Below are positions 32,456-43,808 of a stretch of 64,000 bases of DNA, one piece after another (the stretch's first letter is position 1; each line of letters opens with the position of its first letter). The notes under the pieces were generated by a model. The model saw nothing but the letters and a program-made list of their open reading frames with translations. It made no database searches and had not been told where the DNA came from. Origin of the DNA: Lasiosphaeria ovina (Eukaryota > Ascomycota > Sordariomycetes > Sordariales > Lasiosphaeriaceae); the NCBI GenBank assembly GCA_033439765.1, contig JAULSN010000008.1, positions 1,550,001-1,614,000 on the forward strand, written 5' to 3'. The position numbers and the translations under genes are program-made.

Positions 32456-35453
32456 ATGGTTGAGGCGGACGATATCCAGAAGCTCCTGCAAACAGGATCG
32501 TGGAAAACCTCGACGTCGCGGGCGAGGAGCCCCAAACCCCCCAAGCCGTAAGCGACAACTCCAGAGCTGCCCGCCCCACGCTGCGTGGGCGCACGCACGC
32601 GAGCGACGGGACAAAACGAAACGAGACGCATCCATTTCTCTCTGCTAACACGGTCACAAATATAGTTATGAGATACCCGAGACGGCCCCCCAGCCGTCCA
32701 GGTCTCGGCCGACTGCCAGAGGGCCGCGGCCTTTTCAGCCAGAATCGCGCGTCAAGAGACCACCCCCGCCTTTGGTTGAGGATGAAGCTGCATCCCTGGC
32801 CAAAGAACACGGCGACTCGGTCGTGTCGGGTCCATCCGAGGAGGACCCCAAACATCCCGGCGATGTTGACCAATATCCGATTCTTTTAGAGGTCCACGAA
32901 TTCAACCCCGAGCGCCGCTTTGTCATTCTCACGGGCAGCGAAACCGACGGCGAGCAGGCCAGAGATGACACCGGCTCCGGTTCTACCAACACGACCCGGC
33001 TATCGCAGCCCTCAAACGGCCCCGGTACAACCGAGTACGAAGCCAACACGTGCCGGCAATATGTCCTTGTATCGCCAGACGAGGGGCCCACGTTGTCCAA
33101 GCGGAAGAGCCACCAAGATCTCCCGCGTCTCGAGACAAATCTTAACGGCCCTGACGCTCCAATTCGGCGCTCGAATAGCCGGCGGGACAGGGACAAAGCA
33201 CTTGTTGACCAGGCCCCTCGAGACAGCTCCAGCCGCCGCGATAACGTAAAACCGTCCGAGGATGCATTCCTTACTCCCGTCTACAAGCAGACCGCGGGTG
33301 GTCGCGACCGGGCCTACTGGGATTTCAATTCAGCAGCTGGTCGGTCGCCCGGTCACAGTCCGTCAGCAAAAGGGGAACCGCAGCTGGCTACATCTGACGA
33401 CAGGCGCTCCAAATTATCCACGTCCAGCCAGTCAACGAACCAGCCGTCGCTCCACAGACGCGTCTCGTCGGCTTCGGCGCCAAAACGCCATGCCCGGACG
33501 CCCGAGCGACCAAACCATTCTGTCGATGGTTTCCCGCCGCCTCCCGCAGACCCCAACGACGGCCGAGGCCGAGGAGAGAAAAAGAGCAAAGCCGAGAGGC
33601 CAAACTCTTTTATTGATTTTCCGCCCCAGGGTGGCTATGCCCCCGAAGATATCTTTGATTTCATGATGCCGGGTAACGATCCCCCCCCTCGAGGAGAGAG
33701 AAGACATCGCTCCCCGCCGAGGGGACCTCGGAGCAGTAACTCTCCCCCATATCCCCAGTCGGTGTCGAGCAAGTTGCCCAGCCGATCTGGAAGCTATAGA
33801 GGCCAGCGCCAGTCTTCGTCTCGTGAAAAAGATGAGGATTATTCCACAGACGAAGCCAAAAACCAGCGTGGCAGCCAACCGAGCCGTTCATACCCACGTC
33901 GGACCGCACTGGAACCCGAGACATCTTCTCTTCTTGCGCCTGAACAGTCCCGGCCATCTGGAAGTAGCAGGTCTAAAGCCAAGCCTTCCTCGCCGCTACC
34001 TTCACCTCGGGCTTCGCAAGGATCCTTGTTCCCAGATGCATCGCCCTTGCCCATCCCAAGGAGCCCGAGGAGCCCGAGAAGCTCAACATTCCCGGCTGAT
34101 AAGAATAAGAGATACAACGAACGTTCGATTTCCCCATCTGCGATAGCCAGCAAGTCTCCGCCGAAAACAAAAGGCGCCAGCTCCGCGGCTAGCAGTTTGG
34201 CCTCGCTCCCGATTCCGATTCCTCTGACCTCGGATCGGAATAGCTCGGCTGACAGAAGACCAGCACCGTCGTCGACTGCTTCGTATCCGAGGCAGGACTC
34301 TCTAGATGTCAGCTCTCCAACCCCGTACTGGCAGCCAGCCCCATTTCGCCCAGCCGAGCATAGAGCCACTCTGGACAGGCCTATCGTTTCATTGCGGCGA
34401 TACTCCGAAGATGTACAAAAGGGTCTCGTCCCGCAGCTGCCCGACTGCCGCTGGAAGTCACCGAACAAAACCAGCGGCGCCCAGTTTCTGACACTCCCAC
34501 GAGCCGATAACTTCAACATCTGCACCGAATGTTACGATGCTGTGTTTGCTAACACGAAGTACCAGAAGATGCTGGTACCCGCTTCCAGACCTGCTGATCA
34601 GCTCCTCTCATGTGACTTTGGCTCCTCGTTCTGGTACCGCATCGCATACCTCATGACGGTCAAATATGGGTATTCAGACTTGGGTCTCTTAGAGGATATC
34701 GCTACGGTTGCTGGACGCCACCAGCCCTGCGCCGGACCCCTGCCTGCGACTCGCGTCTGGTATAGCATGATGGCGCCAAACGCGAGGCGGTCTATGCCCA
34801 TCTCAAGCTTCAACGTCTGCTCCAGCTGCTCCAAAATGGTCCTGGCCCTCTTCCCTAACTTGGCGGGGGCCTTTGTGCTGTTGGATCCGCACGCAGAGGC
34901 GACTAGGGACATTTGCGAGCTCCATTTCACGCCAGAACGTAAACGCTTCCTCGAGTACTTTGATCTGCTCGAGACGGCATCGGACCGATCACTCAGTCGC
35001 AGAATCGAACCAGACCTCCTGGAACTAGCCGACCGCATCCGGGTCATCTCCCTGACTGACGAGTGCAGACGGAATATCCCCATCGCGAATCGTAAGTGGT
35101 ACGTGATGGAGAGCCTGCCCGAATTCAGCGTGTGCGAGGAATGTTTTGACTCAGTGGTCTGGCCACTTCTCGAGGATGAAGACTGCGGTGACATTCCACC
35201 CAACTTTTACAAAAGCCGCCAGACCAGAGCGATTGCTGCTTGCCAGCTCTACAGCGATCGCATGCGGGATGTGTTCCGCAAAGCATGTTATCGGAATGAC
35301 ATGGACTACCTAGAGTCTAAGCTAAAGGAGAAGCTAAAGCTCGAGTCCGAGATCAGAGCCAAATATGCCGACCTGGCCAAGCAAGACCAGAATGATCCGT
35401 GGGTTAGGGGGGAGATGGCAAGTCTGATCAGGCAGATGAAAGATATCGAGTAG
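32456..35453 (+). CDS. Large protein of unknown function with three F-x-[IV]-C-x-x-C motifs
   Basis: Exons 32456-32547 and 32666-35453, separated by a 118-base intron with a GCTAAC branch, give 959 residues. The join restores a smooth Pro-rich sequence (SPKPPKPYEIPETAPQP). The first ~660 residues are Ser/Pro/Arg-rich and probably disordered, with many SP and RSP sites. The C-terminal ~290 residues look folded and contain three similar motifs: FNICTECYDAVF, FNVCSSCSKMVL and FSVCEECFDSVV. Each is followed by hydrophobic, mostly helical sequence, suggesting three related metal-binding or structural modules. The far C terminus is a charged helix (LESKLKEKLKLESEIRAKYADL), possibly a coiled coil. 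I recognise this as a type conserved in filamentous ascomycetes but know no function. It is divergent from the MetRS gene. Confidence 0.8.
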
Positions 35454-36206
35454 GGGGCGGTGTGGTGATATACCCATACTCGTGGCTTCCTGAACCACAC
35501 TGTTCGAGTACTCTGTACCAGCGAATTGTATAGTACAATGTTAGAAGCGAGGCAACATTTTCAAATACGATAACACAGTCAATTACCAAGACAATCGACC
35601 GGCTTGGCAAATTCTTTCTACCTCCATTCAGTCAACTTCATTCGTGGAAATTGGCGCATCCTCTACGACAGAGACATACGCACATATACACGCGGGTGAG
35701 CGGATGGCTTGTGCCTCGTCCCTAGCATGCACAAGCAATAACAGTACATGGCATGGCATGTCAAATGCCGGATTAGACATGGAGGATACAAGGTTCCCCG
35801 ACAGTTGTACCCCAGATTCCACTCCGGCTATACAAATGAGTGTACATTGTCCCCTTTAATCAGCCGGATACACCAAGGTGGGAGGGGAAAGACCAAGGAG
35901 AGCTTGACAAAATATTGGAAGCAATCAATATTACCCCCAAGGTCAATATGTTCAGAAATTCTCCGGATCCCCGGGCTCACAGGGGGTCCAGGAACCCCAT
36001 GGTAGCAGCGCACATACATGCCTGGTAGTTAGTTGCATGTCGACCTTGGTACGCAGGTTAGATAATCATTCAACGACGACAACCTCGGTGTAATTTTGTA
36101 CGAAATCACGCGAGCTGCGAGAGTACTTTGCTGTTGTTGCTGCTATCTGACTCGTAGCCGGCCTCTTTGAAGTGGTCTGCCCACCCCTTTTCTGTACTTT
36201 GAAACT
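35454..36206. other. intergenic region before the GH28-like gene
   Basis: 753 bases of 3' flank and promoter; no gene seen. Confidence 0.55.
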
Positions 36207-37956
36207 ATGCGTTTTCTCGCTCCGTTCCTTCTTGCTCTAGGCGCTGCACGGCCGGCGTTTGCAGTCGTCGTCAAGTCGGGGTCGACATGCATCGTAACAC
36301 CCGGTGCCGCGACTCGTGCCATGCGAAGCATCGGCCTCGTCCCGCCTGCCGAGCGTGATGTCGACCCGGACAGCAGCAGCAGCGGCGACGAGCAGAATAT
36401 CTGGTCAGATCTCGACCCAGAAGCCGGGGCCCCCAAGCCCGGCGCACCGGGTTCCCTCGGCCATTACCCCCGGCCGATGCCGTCAAAGAAGGGCGGCGCG
36501 TCGCCGGTGAAGGTGCTCAGCGTGTCGCGCCGGGAGCCGCCATCTTCTCCCCTCTTCGAGCCCTCAGCGCTCGAGATGTCGTTCCCGCGGCGGCGCGCGG
36601 CGACGGCGGCGGCGGACGACACGCCGCAGATTCTGGATGCGTTCAAGCAGTGCGGCAAGGACGGCACCATCATCTTCCAGGAGGGCACGTACAACATCCG
36701 GCAGGTCATGAACACGACGGACCTGCGCAACGTGAGCATCGAGATCCACGGCACGTTCGTATGGAGCGCCGACAACATCCAGTACTGGCTGTCGCACAGC
36801 TACAGCGTGACGTACGCGGGGCGGTCTACGGCGTGGCTGCTCGGCGGGCGCGACATCAGCATGCGCGGCTTCGGGCGCGCGCTGTTCGACGGCAACGGCC
36901 AGGTGTGGATCGACCAGAACCGCAACGCCGGCAACCAGAACGGCCGGCCCATCTCGCTGACCATCTGGCGCGCTAACAACGTGTTCATCGACGGCATCCG
37001 CTGGAAGATGGCCCAGTTCTGGCACACGTTTGTCGCGCACTCGCAGAACATCACCATGACTAACCTCGAGATGAACACGTCGTCCAACTCGCAGTGGAAG
37101 GCCGTCAACACGGACGGCACCGACACGTGGAACTCCAAGGACATTGTCATCCGCAACTGGACCGTGACGTGCCATGATGTGAGTGTCTTTTCTCCAACCC
37201 CGTAAAGCCCCTTTTTGCATAACCACCCCAACAAACACAAACACAAACACACATAAACACACAACCCAAATGGGCAAAAACAACAACTGACTTTCGTGCC
37301 TGCCTGCCTGCTCCAGGACTGCATCTCCATCAAGGGCAACAGCAGCAACGTGCACGTCAGCAACGTGACGTGCTACGAGTCGGGGGCCATGTGCGTGGGC
37401 AGCATCGGCAGCAACGCCGGGCAGCCCGACTTTGTCGAGAACGTCGTCTTCGAGAACGTCAGCCTCTACCACAGCTCCAACGCGGCATGGATCAAGACGT
37501 ACCCGGGGACGGGCTACGTGCGCAACGTCACGTTCCGCAACATTCACTTTGAGAACGTCAACCAGCCCATCTACGTGACGTCGTGCATTTGTATGTTTTC
37601 CTTTCTTCCCATCCCTCTGCACCAACTGGTCGGATATCGTCTGGGCAGTGCTGATAAACGCAAAAAAAAAAAAAAAAGACTCGTACCAAAACTGCGACAA
37701 CTCGCGGCTCGGCATCACCGACATCCACTGGGAAAACATCACGGGCACGTCGCGGTACAACGTGGCGGCGGCGATCCACTGCAGCTCGCGCGCGCCCTGC
37801 GACGACCTGCACTTCTCCAACATCGACATCAAGCCCATGAGCGGCGGCACCGCCAAGGTCCTCTGCTCCAACATCAAGAACCAGGCCTCCTCGGGCCTCG
37901 CGTGCACGGGCCCGTGTCCCGGGTCCCAGCCGCAGCAGCTCTCAGGCAATGTTTGA
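36207..37956 (+). CDS. Secreted glycoside hydrolase family 28 protein (exo-polygalacturonase/rhamnogalacturonase-like)
   Basis: Predicted secreted right-handed beta-helix enzyme acting on pectin; exact substrate unknown. Exons 36207-37178, 37317-37590 and 37679-37956 give 507 residues. A signal peptide (MRFLAPFLLALGAARPAFA) is followed by an unusual ~110-residue Ser/Pro-rich segment ending in SFPRRR, then the helix domain beginning DDTPQILDAFKQCG. GH28 motifs NTDG (about 301) and HDDC (about 323-326) keep the three catalytic aspartates. The motif normally reading GHG is replaced by ESGAMCVGSIGS and the RIK motif by WIK, so the usual histidine and arginine are missing. Many NxS/T sites suggest glycosylation. 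The last acceptor is AAAAG after a run of 16 A, but the join gives CIYSYQNC, which fits the family. Flanking genes are unrelated. Confidence 0.85.
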
Positions 37957-39180
37957 TGTATGTACATACGGAGTATGCGGTGGGCAAGGTTCGTGTGGTA
38001 TGGCTCTGTCGGAGCAGTGCCGTTCAAAACTGTTTGACTTTTTTGCTATCTTGCGGAAAACGCCTGTGTTAAACCTTTTCATGTGTACGTGGTGATGGGT
38101 GCCTATGAGCCATTTCAATTTTGTAATAAATCTAACTGTGGAGGTTTCTCCCTGAGCAGAGCCTCGTTGAAGCAGACGAAAACGAAATAAAACAAAACAC
38201 GTACGGAGTATGTATGGCGCGTGGAATTCAAGGGCCGTTGTGGCGCATACGATGTGGGATGTGTTGATGCTTTTTTTTTGGGGGGGGGGGACGGGAGGGG
38301 GGGAAGGGGGGCTTCGCTGGAGAAAGGAGGTCCTCAAGACCCCAGTGCGGTCTATCGGAAAGGGGGAAGAGGAGGTTTGGCATGGGAGAAATACAGTGCC
38401 GGGAAATGAGATCACGACTGAATTGAATGTGAAAAGTGAGAATACTAAGAAACGTAGAACAAGAAGAAATGCTGTGCCTGTCGATATTTGCTTTTCACAT
38501 CATCTCCTGTATGAGTTTTTGCAGAGGTATTGAAGCTAAAGAAGGGGCCCGTAACGAACCTCTATGGGTTGTGAAGCGAAATCGGTGGCAAATTGCTGCA
38601 GTGACTTTCATGTTGTCGTTAGGAATTAGGCTTGGTTTTATTGTCATGCATCGTATAAGTAGACGAGAAATGTGGAATGCGAGTTGAATTGGGTATTTCT
38701 GTTGAGTTGATGTATCAATCAGCTGTCCTCCGTTAAAGGTTTTGTTTCGCAGGTCAGGTTACTTATGCCGCAGGCATTTCGTAGAAGGGTCCAAGGAACT
38801 GTGGTTGACGGACTTAAACCTTTGTGGGGCCATCACTGCCAGCTGCTAGCATCAACCTCAGCTGGCAGCCTGCTGCCCGCACCCAAAATCAGACTAGCGC
38901 GGATTAGGGCCCGCATGTGGCACCCGGCACCCCACGAACGCACTCAACACGAAATATTCCAAAATTTCAATTGGGACTTTTCGAACTTCAACAACCGCCT
39001 GTCGCCAAATTCCCCGAGGTAAGCACCAAGAGGTAAGAAAACACGCCCGCCCCCTGCCACGACCACCCGATCCTGCCTGACACCCCGTTTTTCTGTCTTG
39101 ACCAAAAAAGGGAAAATTGGACACTGGGTAACTGACTCTGCCGCCTCGCACCACACAGACCGACCTTGGACGACAACACG
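37957..39180. other. intergenic region, GH28-like to ribosomal protein L4
   Basis: 1.2 kb with no supported gene. Contains a T-run followed by a G-run cluster (38271-38311). A pyrimidine-rich stretch with TTTTTCTGTCTTGACC lies about 85-100 bases upstream of the L4 start, as often seen at ribosomal protein promoters. Confidence 0.55.
38280..38311 (+). repeat. G-run cluster (possible G-quadruplex)
   Basis: G-runs of about 10, 3, 7 and 6 bases are separated by loops of one or two bases, immediately after a run of T. This fits the standard four-run G-quadruplex pattern; formation is inferred only. Confidence 0.6.
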
Positions 39181-40513
39181 ATGTCTCAGAGACCTACTGT
39201 CACCATCATCGGCGCCGATGGCAAGGCCACCGGCGCCACCGAGGTCCTCCCCAAGGTCTTCGGCGCCCCGATCCGCCCCGATATCGTGAAGCACGTCCAC
39301 ACCGGCATGGCCAAGAACAAGCGCCAGCCGTACTCCGTCAGCGAGAAGGCCGGCCACCAGACCTCGGCCGAGTCGTGGGGAACTGGTGAGTGGCATCCTG
39401 GGCGACTTGGGATTTGGTTCTTTGAGGATGGGCCCCCAAGCGAATGGAGGGTCTGAGGCGGGCGGACGAATTGCTTGGGGGCCTCGAAAATCTTGGACGA
39501 ATCGGACTGCGAGACATATTCTTGAAATTGTGCTAGGCCGACTTGCTAACCCTGGCTTCAAACAGGTCGCGCTGTCGCCCGTATCCCTCGTGTGTCGGGT
39601 GGTGGTACCCACCGTGCCGGTCAGGCTGCCTTCGGTAACATGTGTAGATCCGGCCGCATGTTCGCCCCTACCAAGATCTGGAGAAAGTGGCACGTCAAGA
39701 TCAACCAGGGCCAGAAGTAGGTGGATTCGGATCCAAATCGCTAGAAGCATCCTCTAACTTGGCTACCATAGGCGCTTCGCGACTGCCTCTGCTCTTGCTG
39801 CTTCGGCGGTCGCCCCTCTCCTGATGGCCCGTGGCCACCAGGTCGCCACCGTCCCCGAGGTGCCCCTCGTCGTCGACTCGGCTTCTTTCAGCAACGCTGC
39901 GTACGCCAAGACATCCGCTGCCCTCGGTCTCCTCGAGGCGGTTGGTGCTGGTGACGATATTGCTAAGGTTAAGGGCTCCAAGAAGCTCCGTGCCGGCAAG
40001 GGCAAGTTGAGAGGCCGCCGTCACCGCCAGCGCCGTGGACCCCTCGTCGTCTACAGCCCCGAGGTTGACGGTTCCGAGCTCGTCAAGGGCTTCCGCAACA
40101 TCCCCGGTGTCGAGACGTGCCCCGTCGAGTCCCTCAACCTCCTCCAGCTCGCCCCCGGTGGCCACCTCGGCCGCTTCGTTATCTGGACCTCGGCCGCCAT
40201 CAAGCAGCTCGACTCCGTCTACGAGAGCAAGAAGGGCTTCTTCGTCCCCTCAAACGTCGTCTCCCAGTCCGACCTGACCCGTCTCATCAACAGCTCCGAA
40301 ATCCAGAGCGTGCTGAACGGACCCAAGGGTGTCGCCCGCACCAAGCGCGGCAACGTCCAGAAGAAGAACCCCCTCAAGAACAAGCAGATCATGCTGCGCC
40401 AGAACCCGTACGCCGCCACATACATCAAGGAGAACCTTGGGTCAGTGAAGGCGGAGAAGGCCGGTGCCAAGCGTGTACCAGCTTCCTTCAAGGTGCTCCT
40501 GAACGAGGTTTAG
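39181..40513 (+). CDS. rpl4: 60S ribosomal protein L4 (uL4)
   Basis: Large-subunit ribosomal protein that binds 23S-like rRNA and extends a loop into the peptide exit tunnel. Exons 39181-39385, 39566-39716 and 39772-40513 give 365 residues, the normal eukaryotic length. Introns of 180 and 55 bases have GT/AG ends with CTAAC branches. Conserved segments include [22 protein letters not shown], the tunnel-loop segment [56 protein letters not shown] and the basic C-terminal extension. Codon use is strongly biased to C-ending codons, as expected for a highly expressed gene. Convergent with the aminotransferase gene. Confidence 0.97.
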
Positions 40514-41432
40514 GTTGTTTGCGAAAAGGGGTAGGGATGGAAACGTGGGTGCTTCCTAGGCGTAATGGATTAGAAATGTGTGTGTATAACCACACATTTT
40601 CAATGAATTCTGATGCCGGCCAAGCGTATGGCTTCTTTTTCGTGACCTCCCTGTTACCAGGTGCAATGTTGAAAATTGTTGCATCACTGCCAGATGAGTG
40701 AGTTCCTTAAGTACAGCAAATATGTGTAAAGCTATTCAGGGCAAGAGTCGTCATAATGGGCCTGCTGGTCGGCACTGGTCTATTGGAACTCGATTACAGG
40801 GCGCATTGGTTGGGTCACAATACAAAAGGCTCAGCCAGACGGAGTGGTATAAATCCAAACTCACTCCAAGTCTTAATTGATGATAACACAGCAGAGCCAT
40901 GAGGGAGGCGTATTGATACGTGTAAATGATCTCAGCTAGTAAGGGACGTTAGATTGGCAGCCACTGTGTTCTCGGGCCGTCAGCCCCGACCAGGGCATTC
41001 CCTCCTTTCCAAAGTGAAAGACACCCGCCATGTGTTGTTTTCGCATGAAGCTCTGCGCATGTAACCTGACAGGCGGTAGGTATGAAGGCAGGTATTCACC
41101 ACTTGGGCCTGGATGTGCTGTGTAAGTCCTCCGGAGCCACGCACCCACGCACTTCCCTCTTCACTTTGTTACGGCCTTGCAACCCCCCTTCTCCAGAAGT
41201 GGCATAGTAAAAACCACGCTCGCCGCCGTCTCTACGCCCAAAACGCCCTATCCGTATCCGTATCTTCTTTGTGCAGGGTAATATACTGATATCAACATCC
41301 ATCGTAACATGACATAACATGACATGACATCTAAGGTAGGTAGGTGGTGCAAGAAATGTCTCTCTACGAGAACAGACCGAATCGAATCAGGGTATGATGT
41401 CGTTTCGTTTCGTGTCCACTCGCTGGACCTCC
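40514..41432. other. convergent 3' region, L4 / aminotransferase
   Basis: 919 bases; no gene seen. A short ACATG/ACATAAC repeat lies near 41306-41330, followed by a GGTAGGTAGG word. Confidence 0.55.
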
Positions 41433-43808
41433 TCAGCAGCCGCCCAGCATGGCGAGCTTGCCCATCTCCCTGGTCAAGTCGTCCACGTCCACGTCGAGCG
41501 CCGACAAGGACGCGGCCGACGACGATGCGCCGTGGGGGATTCCCTCGAGGATCTTCTCAATGTCGGCGACGTCGGCGAGGCGGAAGAAATCCTGCACGCC
41601 GGCCGTGAAGCGCTGCGCGCTGAGGTCGATGTTGGCCTCGGTCTCGGCGGCGAAGCACAGCCGGTAGTAGGCCCAAGCCGCCGGCACGGCGGCGGTGGCG
41701 CCGAACATGGACCCCGACGCGCACAGCACGCGGTACTTCTTGGCCGTGAGGAACAGCATCAGCGCGAGGGATAGTGTTGGGCCATCCATGACGTGGTGGT
41801 GGCCGCCGTCGTCGTCACCGGATGACGACGACACGATGACGGGCGCTTGCCACAGCGGGTGGCGCTCAAGGTGCACGCGCAGCCAAATGAACATGCCGCC
41901 GCGTGGCCACTGGTAGTCGAACAGGCGCGTCTTGGTGACGACGCCCCATTCGGACGACTGAAGCGGCGACTCGGACACGTCGACGAGATCGGCCCCCGCG
42001 TCCAGCAGCCGGCACATGCGCACCATGCGCCGCTCGTAGGACCCGCGCAGCCCTTCGAGCCAGCGCACCCAGCCGTCCATGTGCCAGCCCGCGAAGCGCG
42101 CCTGCTCGCCGCGTCCCAGCGCGCGGAACGCCGCATTGGCGGCCTCGGTCTGCGGGCCCATGACCAGCTCGGCCACGAGGCTCTGCACGAAGCCCGACGG
42201 CTGCTGCGTCGTCGCCTCGGACACGCGGATGATCTTCTCGATCACGGCCGGCTGCGCCGTCACCCAGCCCAGCCGGCACCCGGGCGCCACCGTCTTGGAG
42301 AAGGTGTCCAGCCGCACGACGCGGCCGTCCGTATCGATGCGGAGAAACGACGGCGCCAGCGAGTCCAGGAACGGATACCCGGAGGACGGCCCTGTAGTTG
42401 TGGGTGGCTGCTGCTGTGGCGGCGCGTCCGCGGACGTCTGATTGCTGCTGCTACCGCCCCGTGATGCCGCCTCCTCGACGGCGGCGGCCGGGAACTGCAG
42501 ATACCAGTACGGCTCGTCCTCGCCTATGATGACATCGTACTTGCTGCAAGCTGCGTATATCTCACGCTTGCGGTCTAGCGGGATGACAATGCCCGTGGGG
42601 TTGTGTCCCAGCCTGTGTGGTGCATGCAACAACGGTCAGTACTTGTCTTTTTTTTTCTTTTTCTTTTTTTTTTTTCTTTTTTCTTTTTCAGAGCAAAGTG
42701 AGACATGCGTGCTCGCTCGGTTCATCAGTCAGTAGCACCGCAGGGACCTGGCAGCGGGTGTGGCGTCGGGCGAGACAAGCATGCACGAGAATGGAAGAGA
42801 TTGGCCAAACGGCCGACAACATCTTGTGCGCCCGCTGCCCTTCCGAGCAACGACATGCATATTATGGCGAAAGGAAATCGGCGTGCCAACAACTCACGTC
42901 ACGGTATACATAAGATGCGGCCTCCTCCCGCGGGCGGGGTCCCAGGACGACAGGACGTCGTCGAGCCCGCCGGGGCCGGCGACGCGCATGCCCTTTGCGT
43001 CGGTGTCGACGGGGACGAGCTGCCAGCCGAGGTTGGCGGCCTGGCCGAGGGCGCCCATGTAGGCGAACTTCTCGCACAGCAGGCCGGGGCGGTCGCGGGG
43101 GTCATCGACGCCGGCGCGCCACGGGTCGGCAAACACCTGCAGCGTCTTGGCGAAGCCGTCGGTCGAGCCGCACGTCATGGCCACCTCGGGCCCGCCGCGG
43201 TACGGCACGTCGGGGTGCACCTGCTCGCGCGTGAACTGGCGCACCCACGACACCAGCGGCGGATACCCCTCAGCCTGCCCGTACTGCAGCGCCGTCTCGA
43301 GGTCGATCCGCTTGACCACGTCCTTGTCGTGCGACCCGGCCTTGGGCACCACGATGTGCGCCGCCGCCACGGGTGTGGTTGTCGGGGCTGCCGTCGAAGC
43401 GGCGCATGCCGACGCGGGAACAGCTCCGGATTCGCCGGGATAGTTGGGCGACGGCGTCCACCGCTCGGGCTTGGCTGTCTGGGCCTCCAGGGTGTCAAAG
43501 GGGAAGAATTGCACGTTTGGCAGGCCTAATCAGACACCAACGGGAGAGGGGAGTCAGCCTCGATGCTCGTCATGGTGAGGCGGGGTAGCCTCCAATGGGG
43601 GTGGCGAAGAAGAAGAATGAGAGGACCAGAGAAACGCACCGCCGGCAATGTTCATGATACCGGGGATCTGGAAGAGGCGGTAGGCTTCCTTCATCTTGCT
43701 GGCCTGGCGGCCCTTGGTGATGACGGAAAAGAGGTGGCTGAGGTCCACCGGTAGCGGCTTCTCGTCGTCGCCGCCATCGCCGCGGCGAGATGTTGTTGGC
43801 GACTCCAT
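41433..43808 (-). CDS. PLP-dependent class I/II aminotransferase (Aro8/kynurenine-aminoadipate type)
   Basis: Transfers amino groups between aromatic amino acids, aminoadipate or kynurenine and 2-oxo acids; exact substrate unknown. Three exons on the reverse strand: 43808-43640, 43525-42898 and 42612-41433, giving 658 residues. Joins restore PGIMNIAGGLPNVQFFPF and YTVTLGHNPTGIVIP, both typical of this branch. Key residues are visible: the substrate-binding NPTG motif, the DEPYWY segment, and the PLP lysine in TFSKTVAPGCRLGW (about residue 370). At 658 residues it is longer than the usual ~450-550 because of low-complexity insertions (Ala/Thr-rich after SPNYPGES, Ser/Gln/Pro-rich after QFPAA, and SSSSGDDDGGHHH). 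Intron 2 is 285 bases and carries a nearly pure purine tract on the coding strand. Start MESPTTSRRGDGGDDEK. Confidence 0.88.
42645..42689. repeat. polypyrimidine (T/C) tract in aminotransferase intron 2
   Basis: About 45 bases of T with scattered C on the forward strand; on the transcribed strand of the gene this is a purine tract just downstream of the intron's middle. Confidence 0.85.

Noticed and set aside
36564..38027. 487-codon reverse-strand open frame across the GH28-like gene
   Set aside because: Shadow of the real gene: it reads through both supported introns and gives a composition (Val/Ala/Arg/His-rich) typical of antisense of GC-rich codons.
39386..39565. Possible snoRNA in intron 1 of the ribosomal protein L4 gene
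   Set aside because: No matching C (RTGATGA) and D (CTGA) boxes with terminal stem, nor an H/ACA layout, could be seen.
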